Below, piece after piece: positions 16,153 to 23,707 of a DNA stretch of 23,732 bases (position 1 is the first letter of the stretch; every line of letters starts with the position of its first letter). Where the stretch lies: assembly GCA_018384055.1 (NCBI GenBank), contig JAHAZL010000069.1, positions 1 to 23,732 of the forward strand, written 5' to 3'. Source of the DNA: Treponema sp. (GTDB lineage: Bacteria; Spirochaetota; Spirochaetia; Treponematales; Treponemataceae). Under the pieces are notes generated by a model. It was given only the letters and a program-made list of their open reading frames with translations. It was not told the origin of the DNA and did not search any database. The position numbers and the translations under genes were made by a program.

Positions 16153-16540
16153 AAGGATATGGTAAGCCGGGTTCTGGAACATTACAAAGTAATGCGTGAC
16201 CATCTATCCGCGACACCTGTCACCAAGTGACTCCAGCAACCTACCCGCAGTATAAGGCCGGAATCCAAACTGCTATCCGATTTTGCTCCAGATGAGGTTT
16301 ACTTATGCCGTTCTGTTGCCAGAAACGCGGTAGGCTCTTACCCTGCCTTTTCACCCTTACCCGATTGCTCGGGCGGTAATTTTCTGTAGCACTGTCTGTC
16401 AGATCAGGGGCTATGCACAAGATAATGTACAGCTGCCCTTTTCTGCCCGGTTATTACCCGGCATCTTTTCCGGTGGAGCCCGGACTTTACCTCACTGCAT
16501 TCAGGTATCATCACCTGAAGCAGCGCGATCACATATCCTT
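16153..16540 (-). ncRNA. rnpB: RNase P RNA, bacterial type A
   Basis: This is the catalytic RNA that trims tRNA 5' leaders. On the minus strand the ends pair as helix P1 (AAGGATATG at 16532-16540 region with CATATCCTT at 16153-16161). Conserved segments appear in order: GAGGTAAAGTCCGGGCTCC (P4 5' side), AGGGTGAAAAGGCAGGGTAA followed by GAGC, GGAGCAAAATCGGATAG, and AGAACCCGGCTTAC at the 3' side. Compared with the usual GAGGAAAGUCC there is one extra T after GAGG. The gene starts about 40 bases after the zinc-ribbon gene stop and ends about 34 bases before the TPR gene start. No terminator is visible on the 3' side and no strong promoter on the 5' side, which suggests it is cut out of, or read through into, the operon transcript. 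Confidence 0.95.
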
Positions 16541-16581
16541 AATTTTTTTACGTTGGTTAGTTTAGACGGATACCTTGAAAA

Positions 16582-17457
16582 TTAGTTTTCAAAGTCCATT
16601 GACGATGTATCTGGAGAATCCCCATCTCCCATATCATCAATTTCATCACCGAAGCCTTCTCCGTCAATAAGGTCTTCGTCTGTATCTTCAACAAGTTCAT
16701 CACTCTGAAGTGAGTAAACTGTAGATTCGATTGATTCATCGTAGAACAAGATGCGGCTGCAGTAAGGACAGAAACGAATCTGGTCGTTGTGCCGAACTTC
16801 GTTTGCAAATTGTGCAGGGAGTACCATGTGGCATCCGTCACAAACATTGCCTGCTACAGCAACAATACCCTTGTTGTTGCGCCTGATGATGCGCTGGAAT
16901 TTCATGATGATTTCAGGATTGATTCCTTCGCTCATCTGATTTTCTTTATCTGCAAGTTCTGAAAGTCTCTCGTTAAGTTCAGAAACTTCCTTGTCAAGGT
17001 TTTCACGCTGTTCGTTAACATCCTTTTCCGTTGAAGAAATGAATTCTTCGTGTCCATGAAGGATATCATTGAGTTCTTCAAGAGCCTTTTCTTCCTTCTG
17101 AAGTTCCTTGCGTTTTTCGTCTTCGACAGCAGTTGCCTCATCTATCTGCTTCTGAAGAATTTCATATTCGCGGTGAGTAGAAACGGCATCCATTCCCTTT
17201 TCACCTTCTTCACGCTTTTTCTGTGCTTCTTCAAGTTCTTCTCTGAGCTGAGCTACCTGAGCTTTCTTTTCTTCATATTCTGTATTTCTCTGAATGTATT
17301 CTTTCTTAAAACGATCGAGAGATTCTGTACTTCCGTCAAGCGTCTTTGGAAGTTCTTCTATCTTAGCCTCAAGCTTATATTTTTCAGCAAGTACATCCTG
17401 GAGTTCCTTAAGTCTTTCCAGCTGTTCTGTCATTGGCATTTCGTCTGTCTTCTGCAT
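16582..17457 (-). CDS. Coiled-coil C4 zinc-ribbon protein (CT398/HP0958-like, zf-RING_7)
   Basis: The 291-residue protein has a long coiled coil (about 10-180, Glu/Lys/Leu-rich with QLERLKELQDVL and repeats), then a C4 zinc ribbon with CDGC (206-209) and CPYC (230-233). It ends in an acidic tail (about 252-291, many Asp and Glu). This is the architecture of the CT398/HP0958 family; the H. pylori member influences flagellar assembly and sigma-54 or RNA turnover, and other members are mostly uncharacterised. The tail is an addition I do not associate with the family. ATG 17455-17457 has GAGG seven bases upstream. It is the first gene after the rpoD hairpin and heads the unit that contains rnpB and mreBCD. 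A cytoplasmic scaffold or regulator role is inference. Confidence 0.85.
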   Translation of the reverse strand: MQKTDEMPMTEQLERLKELQDVLAEKYKLEAKIEELPKTLDGSTESLDRFKKEYIQRNTEYEEKKAQVAQLREELEEAQKKREEGEKGMDAVSTHREYEILQKQIDEATAVEDEKRKELQKEEKALEELNDILHGHEEFISSTEKDVNEQRENLDKEVSELNERLSELADKENQMSEGINPEIIMKFQRIIRRNNKGIVAVAGNVCDGCHMVLPAQFANEVRHNDQIRFCPYCSRILFYDESIESTVYSLQSDELVEDTDEDLIDGEGFGDEIDDMGDGDSPDTSSMDFEN

Positions 17458-17486
17458 AAAGCAACCTCTTGTAGTAAATACATTTA

Positions 17487-17516
17487 TGTATAGAGCATAA
17501 AATAAGCGTCAGTAAA
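17487..17516 (-). promoter_or_regulatory. Candidate sigma-70 promoter for the zinc-ribbon/rnpB/mre unit
   Basis: On the minus strand TTTACT (17511-17516) and TATACA (17487-17492) are separated by 18 bases and lie 30-60 bases before the zinc-ribbon gene. Each matches four of six consensus bases. The inverted pair ATACAT-AA-ATGTAT (17478-17491) overlaps the -10 box and could be an operator. The call rests on position and weak matches only. Confidence 0.4.
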
Positions 17517-17544
17517 GTTTACAGAAAATCTTTTTTTATGTCTA

Positions 17545-17600
17545 CACGGTATAAGGCATCCAAGAAAAAAATACTTCTTCCTCGATGCCCTTAAACGGTG
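17545..17600 (-). terminator. Long imperfect hairpin after rpoD, possible terminator
   Basis: Just after the rpoD stop (17604) the arms CACCGTTTAAGGGCATC and GATGCCTTATACCGTG form a long stem with two mismatches and one bulged G. An inner stem of AAGAA with TTCTT can extend it. There is no U-run after the stem in rpoD direction, only inside the loop, so it may be a terminator, an attenuator or an mRNA-stabilising 3' structure. The next gene has its own candidate promoter beyond it. Confidence 0.45.
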
Positions 17601-17603
17601 AAT

Positions 17604-19631
17604 TTAGGAATCCATATAGTCGAGAAAACCAGTTGCACGGCGGGGATGTCGGAGCCTTCTGAGGGCTTTGGCTTCAATCTGACGAATTCTTTCGCGGGTA
17701 ACATTGAAGTAAAGACCAACTTCTTCAAGCGTAAGGGAGTATCCGTCATCAAGGCCGAACCTCATCTTAATAACTTCCTGTTCCCTCTGAGGCAAAGTGC
17801 TCAAAACGGAACGAAGCTGTTCCTGAAGCAAAATATAGGCAGTCTGGTTTGCAGGATTTTCAACTTCCTTGTCTTCGATGAAGTCTCCCAATGAACTGTC
17901 TTCCTCTTCTCCGATCGGAGTTTCAAGGGAAATAGGTTCACGGGCAACATTTTTAACCTGCTTAACGCGGCTCAAAGGCCATGAAAGCTGTGCTGCGATT
18001 TCTTCGTCTGTAGGTTCGCGCCCAAGCTTCTGCATGAGCTGGCGGCTTTCACGGACAACCTTGTTGATCTGTTCAATCATGTGCACCGGAACGCGAATTG
18101 TACGTGCCTGGTCAGAAATTGAACGGGTGATTGCCTGACGGATCCACCATGTGGCGTATGTTGAGAATTTATAACCCTTGCGGTATTCAAATTTTTCAAC
18201 GGCCTTGATGAGACCGATGTTGCCTTCCTGAATAAGGTCAAAAAGCTGAAGTCCGCGGTTCGTGTACTTCTTTGCAATGGAAACAACGAGACGGAGATTT
18301 GCGTTGATGAGGCGGTTCTTTGCCCTTTCAAGCTGGCGTCGTCCCCTTTCGATTTCCTGCTTCATTTCGATGATTTCATCTACAGAGTTCTCGAAATCAT
18401 ATTCAAGTTCACGAAGCTTTCTGTCGATCTTCTGGATTTCAGTATAGTCTGAACGGATTTCATCGGCTGTAAGGCCAAGTTCCTTTTCAAGCTTCACTGA
18501 TTCCGCACGAATGGCAAGACGGCGACCGATGCTTCTTAAGCCGACAGCATCCGTAATGCGGAGCTTTTTCATGCGGCGGTCCTGAATTGTATGATATTCG
18601 TCGATTTTCTTTGAAGCTACGATAAATTTATTGCTGAAAGTTTCGATTTCTTCTGTCTGGAGTTCGGCATCAACCACCTTTTCCTTGATTGCTTCGCGCA
18701 ATTCGATGAGTTTTTCATCCTTGAAAATGTTCATAGATGGATCGTCAGTATGAAGCTGTTTCTTGAGCTGAATGTATTCAACCATCTGCTCGCGGACAGG
18801 CTTTACATATTCAACATAGCAGCTTCTGAGGCGTCTACGTTCTGCCATAAGTTCATTGATTTCCTTTCTGGCCTTTCCAGGTTCATGAGGATCAATTTTC
18901 TTATAGATTGTATGACAGATAGTATAAAACTCTGGAATGATCATTCCGGAATTGCTGATTACCTTCTTGATGATGTTGAGGCCTTCTTCCATCTGCTTTG
19001 AAAGTGTAACTTCCTGTTCAGCCGTAAGAAGATTTTCTTTACCGATTTCCCTAAGGTAAAGGCGAATCGGATCGTCAATGCTTGTATCCTTGTCGTTGGC
19101 AACGAGCCTGCTCTTTCCAAGGCCTACATCCTGACCTTCTTCATCACCAAGAGCGTCTTCCGAATCGTCATCATCTGCTGCATCATCGTCTTCATCTTCA
19201 TCAAGAAGTTCGTCTTCATCCATGACCTGAATGTTGTTCTTGGTAAGAATCTGAAGGACACCTTCCATTTTTGGAGAATTTACCACATCTGCAGTAAGAA
19301 TTTCCGTGATTTCATCCCAGGAAATAATCTGCTTTGTGCTTGCATAATCTATAAGTTTCTTGACAAGTGGATCCTGTGTAAGTTCATCACCGTCAATTTC
19401 ATCATCATCGTCGGAAAGTTCAGAAGAAGCCTGGTCCGAGATGGAATCGGAAACATCAGAATCTGAATCATCGTCGTCGGCAAGAGATTCACCGTCATCA
19501 AGACCTTCTTCCTGTTCGATGATTTCGTCTTCCACCTTCTTTGACTTTGCTGCCTTCTTTGTCTTAGGAGCAGCTGCCTTTGCACCACTTTTTTTATCCG
19601 TTGATTTTTTCTCAGGTTGCTTTTTAGCCAT
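17604..19631 (-). CDS. rpoD: RpoD, primary sigma factor
   Basis: The 675-residue protein directs RNA polymerase to housekeeping promoters. It has region 1.1 (about 87-135), region 1.2 (about 186-220, DPIRLYLREIG and LLTAEQEV), a large non-conserved insert (about 221-435), and region 2 with NLRLVVSIAKKYTNRGLQLFD and the -10 element reader FSTYATWWIRQAITRSI (489-505). Region 3 follows, then region 4.2 with the helix-turn-helix VTRERIRQIEAKALRRLR (644-661). The N-terminus is unusual: about 32 Lys/Ala-rich residues and then an Asp/Glu/Ser tract (37-87), with a second acidic tract (137-167) after region 1.1. The ATG has AAGGG seven bases upstream and lies two bases after the dnaG stop, the classic dnaG-rpoD pairing. 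A long hairpin follows. Confidence 0.97.
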   Translation of the reverse strand: MAKKQPEKKSTDKKSGAKAAAPKTKKAAKSKKVEDEIIEQEEGLDDGESLADDDDSDSDVSDSISDQASSELSDDDDEIDGDELTQDPLVKKLIDYASTKQIISWDEITEILTADVVNSPKMEGVLQILTKNNIQVMDEDELLDEDEDDDAADDDDSEDALGDEEGQDVGLGKSRLVANDKDTSIDDPIRLYLREIGKENLLTAEQEVTLSKQMEEGLNIIKKVISNSGMIIPEFYTICHTIYKKIDPHEPGKARKEINELMAERRRLRSCYVEYVKPVREQMVEYIQLKKQLHTDDPSMNIFKDEKLIELREAIKEKVVDAELQTEEIETFSNKFIVASKKIDEYHTIQDRRMKKLRITDAVGLRSIGRRLAIRAESVKLEKELGLTADEIRSDYTEIQKIDRKLRELEYDFENSVDEIIEMKQEIERGRRQLERAKNRLINANLRLVVSIAKKYTNRGLQLFDLIQEGNIGLIKAVEKFEYRKGYKFSTYATWWIRQAITRSISDQARTIRVPVHMIEQINKVVRESRQLMQKLGREPTDEEIAAQLSWPLSRVKQVKNVAREPISLETPIGEEEDSSLGDFIEDKEVENPANQTAYILLQEQLRSVLSTLPQREQEVIKMRFGLDDGYSLTLEEVGLYFNVTRERIRQIEAKALRRLRHPRRATGFLDYMDS

Positions 19632-19633
19632 TA

Positions 19634-21439
19634 TTAACCCTTCATGTTGTGAATTTTGGAATCAACTTCCATTTTCTGCTTTAGAAGTTCTTCTAACTCA
19701 GCCCTGTCCTCTGGTAGAGAACTGCGGGAAAGCAACTCAATTCTTTCCCTAATCCTAAGATTCCTGTTTTCAAGAACCCTGTTTTTCAGATAGCGTATGC
19801 TCTCCTCCGCTGATTCAACGGCACTGTCCCTGTGGACATCTGCAGACTTTATCAAAAGTCCCTTAAGCTCGTCGTTTTCCAGTCGAATGAGAATATTGCT
19901 AACGGAAAAACTGTCGTTCATCAAACAGTCTTCCATGGCAGAATACAGCTGTCTGGAACTTTCTTCCCTAAGATCATCCAGTGAAATCTCTTCATGCATT
20001 TTCTTAAATAGAGCGACATCGGTTACTGCTGTCATAACAGCCTGCAGCTCGGCAGTTATAATTAATTTTTCTTTTTTTACTGCCGCAGTCTGATTGTTGT
20101 TTACCTGATTCAACTTTGCACGAACATTTTCACGGTTGGAGTAATCCCTGCGAAGTGCCTCCCTGTCAACTGCATAAGCCTGGCTAAACAATTCCAGGCA
20201 AGATTCCTTTTCTACATTAGACTGCAACGAATCAATATACTCAAAATATTCTAAAGAAGCTTTAGATTTTCCCCAGGGGGAGTCTTTAGGATACAATTCC
20301 TGCAGTTTAGAGATAAGAAATTCAAAATCAAATCTAGAACCGTTTACCTGCTTTGTCAAGTATTCAGCCCCAAAAGTGAGCATAATTTCTGCAGGATCCT
20401 TACCGCCCTGCAGCTGAACAACCTTTACAGGTATTCCCAGGCTCCTGCACATGAGTATGGAACGCCTGGTTGCCTTCTGCCCGGCACCGTCCGAGTCAAA
20501 GGAAAGGAGCACTTCATCAACAAAAGGTTTTATGATGTGAAGGTGCTCCACTGTCATTGCAGTTCCAAGGGTTGCAACGGCATAGTCTATGCCGCACTGG
20601 TGGTAGGCAATGCAGTCCATGTAGCCTTCGCAGAAGATTACCTTTTTGTTCCGCCTGATGCTTTCCTTTGCAAAATTGAATGCATAGAGGATGTTTCCCT
20701 TCTTGTAATGCATCAGTTCAGGAGAATTCTTGTATTTAGACTGGGCTTCAAAGTCACTTCCACGAAGAAAACGACCTCCCATGGCAACACAGTCTCCATT
20801 GCGGTCAAAAATCGGAAACATTAATCTTCCAGAGAAAAATGCCGTATCAGGCCGCTTCCTGTTGAACAATCCAGAATTGTCAAGGAATTCCTTGGAATAA
20901 TTTTTTCCTTCAAGGAATTTCCTTAGCCAGAACCTGTCTTCCGGACTGTATCCTATCTTGAATTTTTCAAGGGTTTCCTTTGTCAGCCCTCGGTCCGTAA
21001 TGTAATCAAGGGCGAACTTGCCCGCAGGCGTTTCCATGAGGGCATAATGGAAAGTACCCGCAATCCTTGTATAAAGGGTTCTGTATTCTTCCTTTAACTT
21101 GGCATTGGGATCTTCCCTTTGCCTTTCGCTGCCGCCGTTTTCATATTTGAGTTCAACTCCGGCTTTTTTTGCAAGGAGGGATACCGCTTCTGAAAAGGAA
21201 ACCTTGTCCATTTCTTTTATAAAATCTATGGCAGTTCCCGTAGCATGGCAACTGAAACAATAGTAAAATTTCTTTTCTGGTGAAACGCTGAATGATGGCG
21301 TTTTGTCCTGATGAAAAGGACAGCACCCCCACCAGTCGCGGCCTTTTTGGGTAAGCTGAACCCTTTCACCTACAACCTGTACGATATCGGTTCTATTTGA
21401 GACTTCTTCTATTGATTCGCGCGAAATGAAACCAGCCAT
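19634..21439 (-). CDS. dnaG: DnaG primase
   Basis: DnaG makes RNA primers for the replication fork. The 601-residue protein has the CHC2 zinc finger (Cys40, His43, Cys61, Cys64), the RNA-polymerase core with YLFN-like FFSGRLMFPIFD, and the TOPRIM site with FCEGYMD (Glu271, Asp275) and SFDSDGAG (Asp315, Asp317) for metal binding. The C-terminal roughly 150 residues are helical, as expected for the helicase-interaction domain. The start shares one base with the mltG stop (TAATG), and rpoD follows two bases after the stop. Length and motifs are normal. Confidence 0.96.
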   Translation of the reverse strand: MAGFISRESIEEVSNRTDIVQVVGERVQLTQKGRDWWGCCPFHQDKTPSFSVSPEKKFYYCFSCHATGTAIDFIKEMDKVSFSEAVSLLAKKAGVELKYENGGSERQREDPNAKLKEEYRTLYTRIAGTFHYALMETPAGKFALDYITDRGLTKETLEKFKIGYSPEDRFWLRKFLEGKNYSKEFLDNSGLFNRKRPDTAFFSGRLMFPIFDRNGDCVAMGGRFLRGSDFEAQSKYKNSPELMHYKKGNILYAFNFAKESIRRNKKVIFCEGYMDCIAYHQCGIDYAVATLGTAMTVEHLHIIKPFVDEVLLSFDSDGAGQKATRRSILMCRSLGIPVKVVQLQGGKDPAEIMLTFGAEYLTKQVNGSRFDFEFLISKLQELYPKDSPWGKSKASLEYFEYIDSLQSNVEKESCLELFSQAYAVDREALRRDYSNRENVRAKLNQVNNNQTAAVKKEKLIITAELQAVMTAVTDVALFKKMHEEISLDDLREESSRQLYSAMEDCLMNDSFSVSNILIRLENDELKGLLIKSADVHRDSAVESAEESIRYLKNRVLENRNLRIRERIELLSRSSLPEDRAELEELLKQKMEVDSKIHNMKG

Positions 21440-22497
21440 TACTTTGAAATATAGTTTGTATTTTCAGCAGCCTTGTGTTCGTCAAAACTAGTGCTGAATG
21501 TATGCCTTCCTGAAGACGGATCAGTCAGTACAAAGAAATAATAGTTCGTTTTTGCAGGATTGGCAGCAGCTTCCAGTGCAATTGTTCCAGGATTTGAAAT
21601 CGGGCCTTCCGGAAGACCAGCCCATTTGTATGTATTGTAGGGGCTGTCAATCTTAAGGTCCTTGTAGGTAATTCTGCCTGGATGGGGAAGGCCTTGAATT
21701 TCAGTGATTATGTATTCGATTGTGGCACACGAATAAAGGCCTATGTTGTGCTTCAACCTGTTTGTAAAGACGCTGGCAATTACGGGAGCTTCCTCCCTTA
21801 TACGATATTCACGTTCAACAACAGACGAAAGAATTACTGTGTCATGGAGTTTTTTAGAGTCAAAATCAGCAAAAGAAGGAATTTCTGAGATTTTTGAAAA
21901 GAAATTGTCTGCCATTGTGCGGACAATTTCATCACCCTTCATTCCGTGGGTAAAGAAATATGTATCAGGGAAAAGGTAGCCTTCGAAATTCAAGGCCGGA
22001 ATCCTGTACTCTTCAAGGAGTTTTTCATTCATGCAGGAAGCAAGGAATTCTCCAGCCGTGCACACATTTTTTTCTTCAAGGATTCTGGCAATCTTTGTTT
22101 TTGTCAGTCCTTCAGGAATGCTTACGCTTATGTACTCCTGTTCACCAGACTGAAGGAGGTCATACACTTCCCTGAGGTTCATGGAACTCCTGAGGGTATA
22201 TGTTCCGCTTTTAAGGGTAAAGTTTTCATTCCTGTTAAAAAGGTTGAACCTTATGGCTATGTAAAGTAACTTTGAAGACCTGATGAATTTTTCTTTTTCC
22301 AGAGTTTCGGCAACAAGCTTTACGGATGTTCCTGCCGGTACACTGATTTTTCCCACATATTCATCTTCAATGCCTGTAACAGCCTTTGTCGAATAAAACC
22401 AGTAGGAAATTCCAAAAACAACGGCAACCAGTCCTGCTGCAATTATCCAGAGAAAAAAAGAAAGAATGAATGCAAGAATTTTTTTTGCCTTGACCAT
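21439..22497 (-). CDS. mltG: MltG endolytic murein transglycosylase (YceG-like)
   Basis: MltG cuts growing glycan strands at the inner membrane and so sets their length. The 352-residue protein has one N-terminal membrane anchor (about 8-35), a LysM-like subdomain (ISVPAGTSVKLVAETLEKE and SIPEGLTKTKIARILEE), and the catalytic domain with FEGYLFPDTYFF (171-182), SSVVEREYR with the expected catalytic Glu228, and the C-terminal signature NTYKWAGLPEGPISNPG. The ATG has AAGGA eight bases upstream. It overlaps dnaG by one base and follows the hydrolase gene by 11 bases. It is complete with no altered key residue. Confidence 0.95.
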   Translation of the reverse strand: MVKAKKILAFILSFFLWIIAAGLVAVVFGISYWFYSTKAVTGIEDEYVGKISVPAGTSVKLVAETLEKEKFIRSSKLLYIAIRFNLFNRNENFTLKSGTYTLRSSMNLREVYDLLQSGEQEYISVSIPEGLTKTKIARILEEKNVCTAGEFLASCMNEKLLEEYRIPALNFEGYLFPDTYFFTHGMKGDEIVRTMADNFFSKISEIPSFADFDSKKLHDTVILSSVVEREYRIREEAPVIASVFTNRLKHNIGLYSCATIEYIITEIQGLPHPGRITYKDLKIDSPYNTYKWAGLPEGPISNPGTIALEAAANPAKTNYYFFVLTDPSSGRHTFSTSFDEHKAAENTNYISK

Positions 22498-22508
22498 AAG
22501 GTATATCC

Positions 22509-23456
22509 TTAGAGTACGATTTCCTGCCCTTCACGGGACATATGGATTTTAACCTCACTTCCCTTGGCATTGTACTTCTGATAGTTGATGCCGGCCGAAA
22601 GAATGGAATCGAGCTTCTTGTCGTCGTATGCAGGTTCATGATGGAAGAAATAAAGGTCGGAAACATTCCATATAGAGGCAAATTCAACGGCTCGGCTGAA
22701 AGAACTGTGCCCCCAGTTTACCTTCCTTGCAGCTTCTGGATTTGTATACTGGCTGTCAAGAACAAGAACATCAGCATCCTGAAAATAGAAGTTTCTTTCT
22801 ATGCTTTTGTCAAAATCACTTGGCTGAAGTTCAGCATCAGTGCAATATATGAATTTCTTGTGGTTTTCCTGAAAAGAATATGAGTATGAATCTCCCGGAT
22901 GGAACATTTTGAGGCATTCAATCTTCATGCCGTAAAGCTCAAGCGGAACCCCTTCTTCTACTTTATGAAAGTGACACTGGTTCTTTACGGACTCCCAGCA
23001 TCCGTTGGGAGGGAAAAATGGAGTTGAACTCTGTTTTTCCAAACTTTCTTCAACATCATCAAATGGAGAATATATGTCGATTGTAACTGCAGGATTGAAG
23101 GAAGGTCCAAAAAAAGGAAAACCCTGAATGTGGTCCCAGTGAAGGTGCGAAAGAAAAATCGTGTAGTGCCTGTCTTCCGGCTGCTTTCCATACATTGCAT
23201 AATCGCGGAGGCCTGTACCGCAGTCAAGGAGAATGACCTCTCCGCTTTTGGGCCTTAATTCTATGCAAGGCGTGTTTCCACCGTAAGTTCCGTAAATCCA
23301 GTCTGGCAGGGAAGAAATGAACTTCATTTTTGATTCGGCAGATTCCAGATCCTTTGGAGTCATCCTGGCTATGGCTGCCGTCAGCTTCGCCTGGACATTT
23401 TCATTGTTTAAAGGTTTAGGCAGTGATCCACGAACTCCCCAAAAGTGAATGAACAT
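22509..23456 (-). CDS. Metallo-beta-lactamase-fold hydrolase
   Basis: The 315-residue protein begins MFIHFWGVRGSLPKP, a hallmark of a common MBL-fold family often annotated as metal-dependent or cyclic-nucleotide phosphodiesterase-like hydrolases. Metal ligands are all visible: HLHWDH (His104, His106, Asp108, His109), FHPG (His186), CTDAE (Asp207), and later LDSQYT, WGHSS and FFHHEP (His272). It is probably a two-metal cytosolic hydrolase; the substrate cannot be read from sequence. The start is ATG 23454-23456 with GGGAGG about seven bases upstream. A longer reading would run through the tRNA gene and is rejected. It begins 24 bases after the 3' end of the tRNA and probably shares its transcript. 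Confidence 0.9.
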   Translation of the reverse strand: MFIHFWGVRGSLPKPLNNENVQAKLTAAIARMTPKDLESAESKMKFISSLPDWIYGTYGGNTPCIELRPKSGEVILLDCGTGLRDYAMYGKQPEDRHYTIFLSHLHWDHIQGFPFFGPSFNPAVTIDIYSPFDDVEESLEKQSSTPFFPPNGCWESVKNQCHFHKVEEGVPLELYGMKIECLKMFHPGDSYSYSFQENHKKFIYCTDAELQPSDFDKSIERNFYFQDADVLVLDSQYTNPEAARKVNWGHSSFSRAVEFASIWNVSDLYFFHHEPAYDDKKLDSILSAGINYQKYNAKGSEVKIHMSREGQEIVL

Positions 23457-23480
23457 TATAGAGCCTCCCACATCAATAAA

Positions 23481-23554
23481 CGAGAGATACGGGATTCGAA
23501 CCCACAACCTTCGGCTCCGGAGGCCAACGCTCTATCCAGTTGAGCTAATCTCTC
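23481..23554 (-). tRNA. tRNA-Arg(CCG)
   Basis: The 74-base cloverleaf has acceptor arms GAGAGAT and ATCTCTC, D arm GCTC/GAGC, anticodon stem TTGGC/GCCGA (one T-G pair) with loop CTCCGGA, and T loop TTCGAAT. The anticodon CCG reads CGG arginine codons. The discriminator base is G and the 3' CCA is not encoded, so it must be added by the CCA-adding enzyme. Confidence 0.95.
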
Positions 23555-23566
23555 ATTGAGTTTAAA

Positions 23567-23595
23567 AAGATATATCCTACTCAATATAATGTCAA
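23567..23595 (-). promoter_or_regulatory. Promoter of tRNA-Arg and probably the hydrolase-mltG-dnaG-rpoD unit
   Basis: The minus strand has a perfect -35 TTGACA (23590-23595). A -10 region TATATCTT lies 15-17 bases downstream (TATCTT at 23567-23572 with a 17-base spacer, or TATATC at 23569-23574 with 15). It sits 12-20 bases before the tRNA, at the right distance. No other clear promoter is seen before rpoD, so it may drive the whole group. Confidence 0.7.
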
Positions 23596-23648
23596 CGAGC
23601 CACGAAAATTTATAAATGATGGATAAAATCTCCAAAATTCCTATGTAT

Positions 23649-23676
23649 TTGCTTATCAAACTGTTATATTTATAGC
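23649..23676 (+). promoter_or_regulatory. Weak candidate promoter for the plus-strand gene at the right edge
   Basis: TTGCTT (23649-23654) and TATAGC (23671-23676) are 16 bases apart and precede the plus-strand ATG at 23708. The match is poor. It is listed because a divergent promoter is expected in 23596-23707, which otherwise shows only AT-rich sequence. Confidence 0.25.
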
Positions 23677-23707
23677 ATAAAAATAAATTTTTTATTATAT
23701 TGTTTTT

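Noticed and set aside
16557..16847. Alternative minus-strand frame near rnpB
   Set aside because: It is a shifted frame inside the zinc-ribbon gene, which has a Cys4 motif, a ribosome site and consistent coding.
17050..17493. 147-codon plus-strand frame rich in Phe/Leu opposite the zinc-ribbon gene
   Set aside because: It is the mirror of Glu/Lys-rich coiled-coil codons on the minus strand and looks membrane-like only for that reason.
23456..23659. An open frame reading through the tRNA, and an N-terminal extension of the MBL hydrolase into it
   Set aside because: Both overlap a well-formed tRNA-Arg. The hydrolase has a good Shine-Dalgarno and the family-typical N-terminus at ATG 23454-23456.
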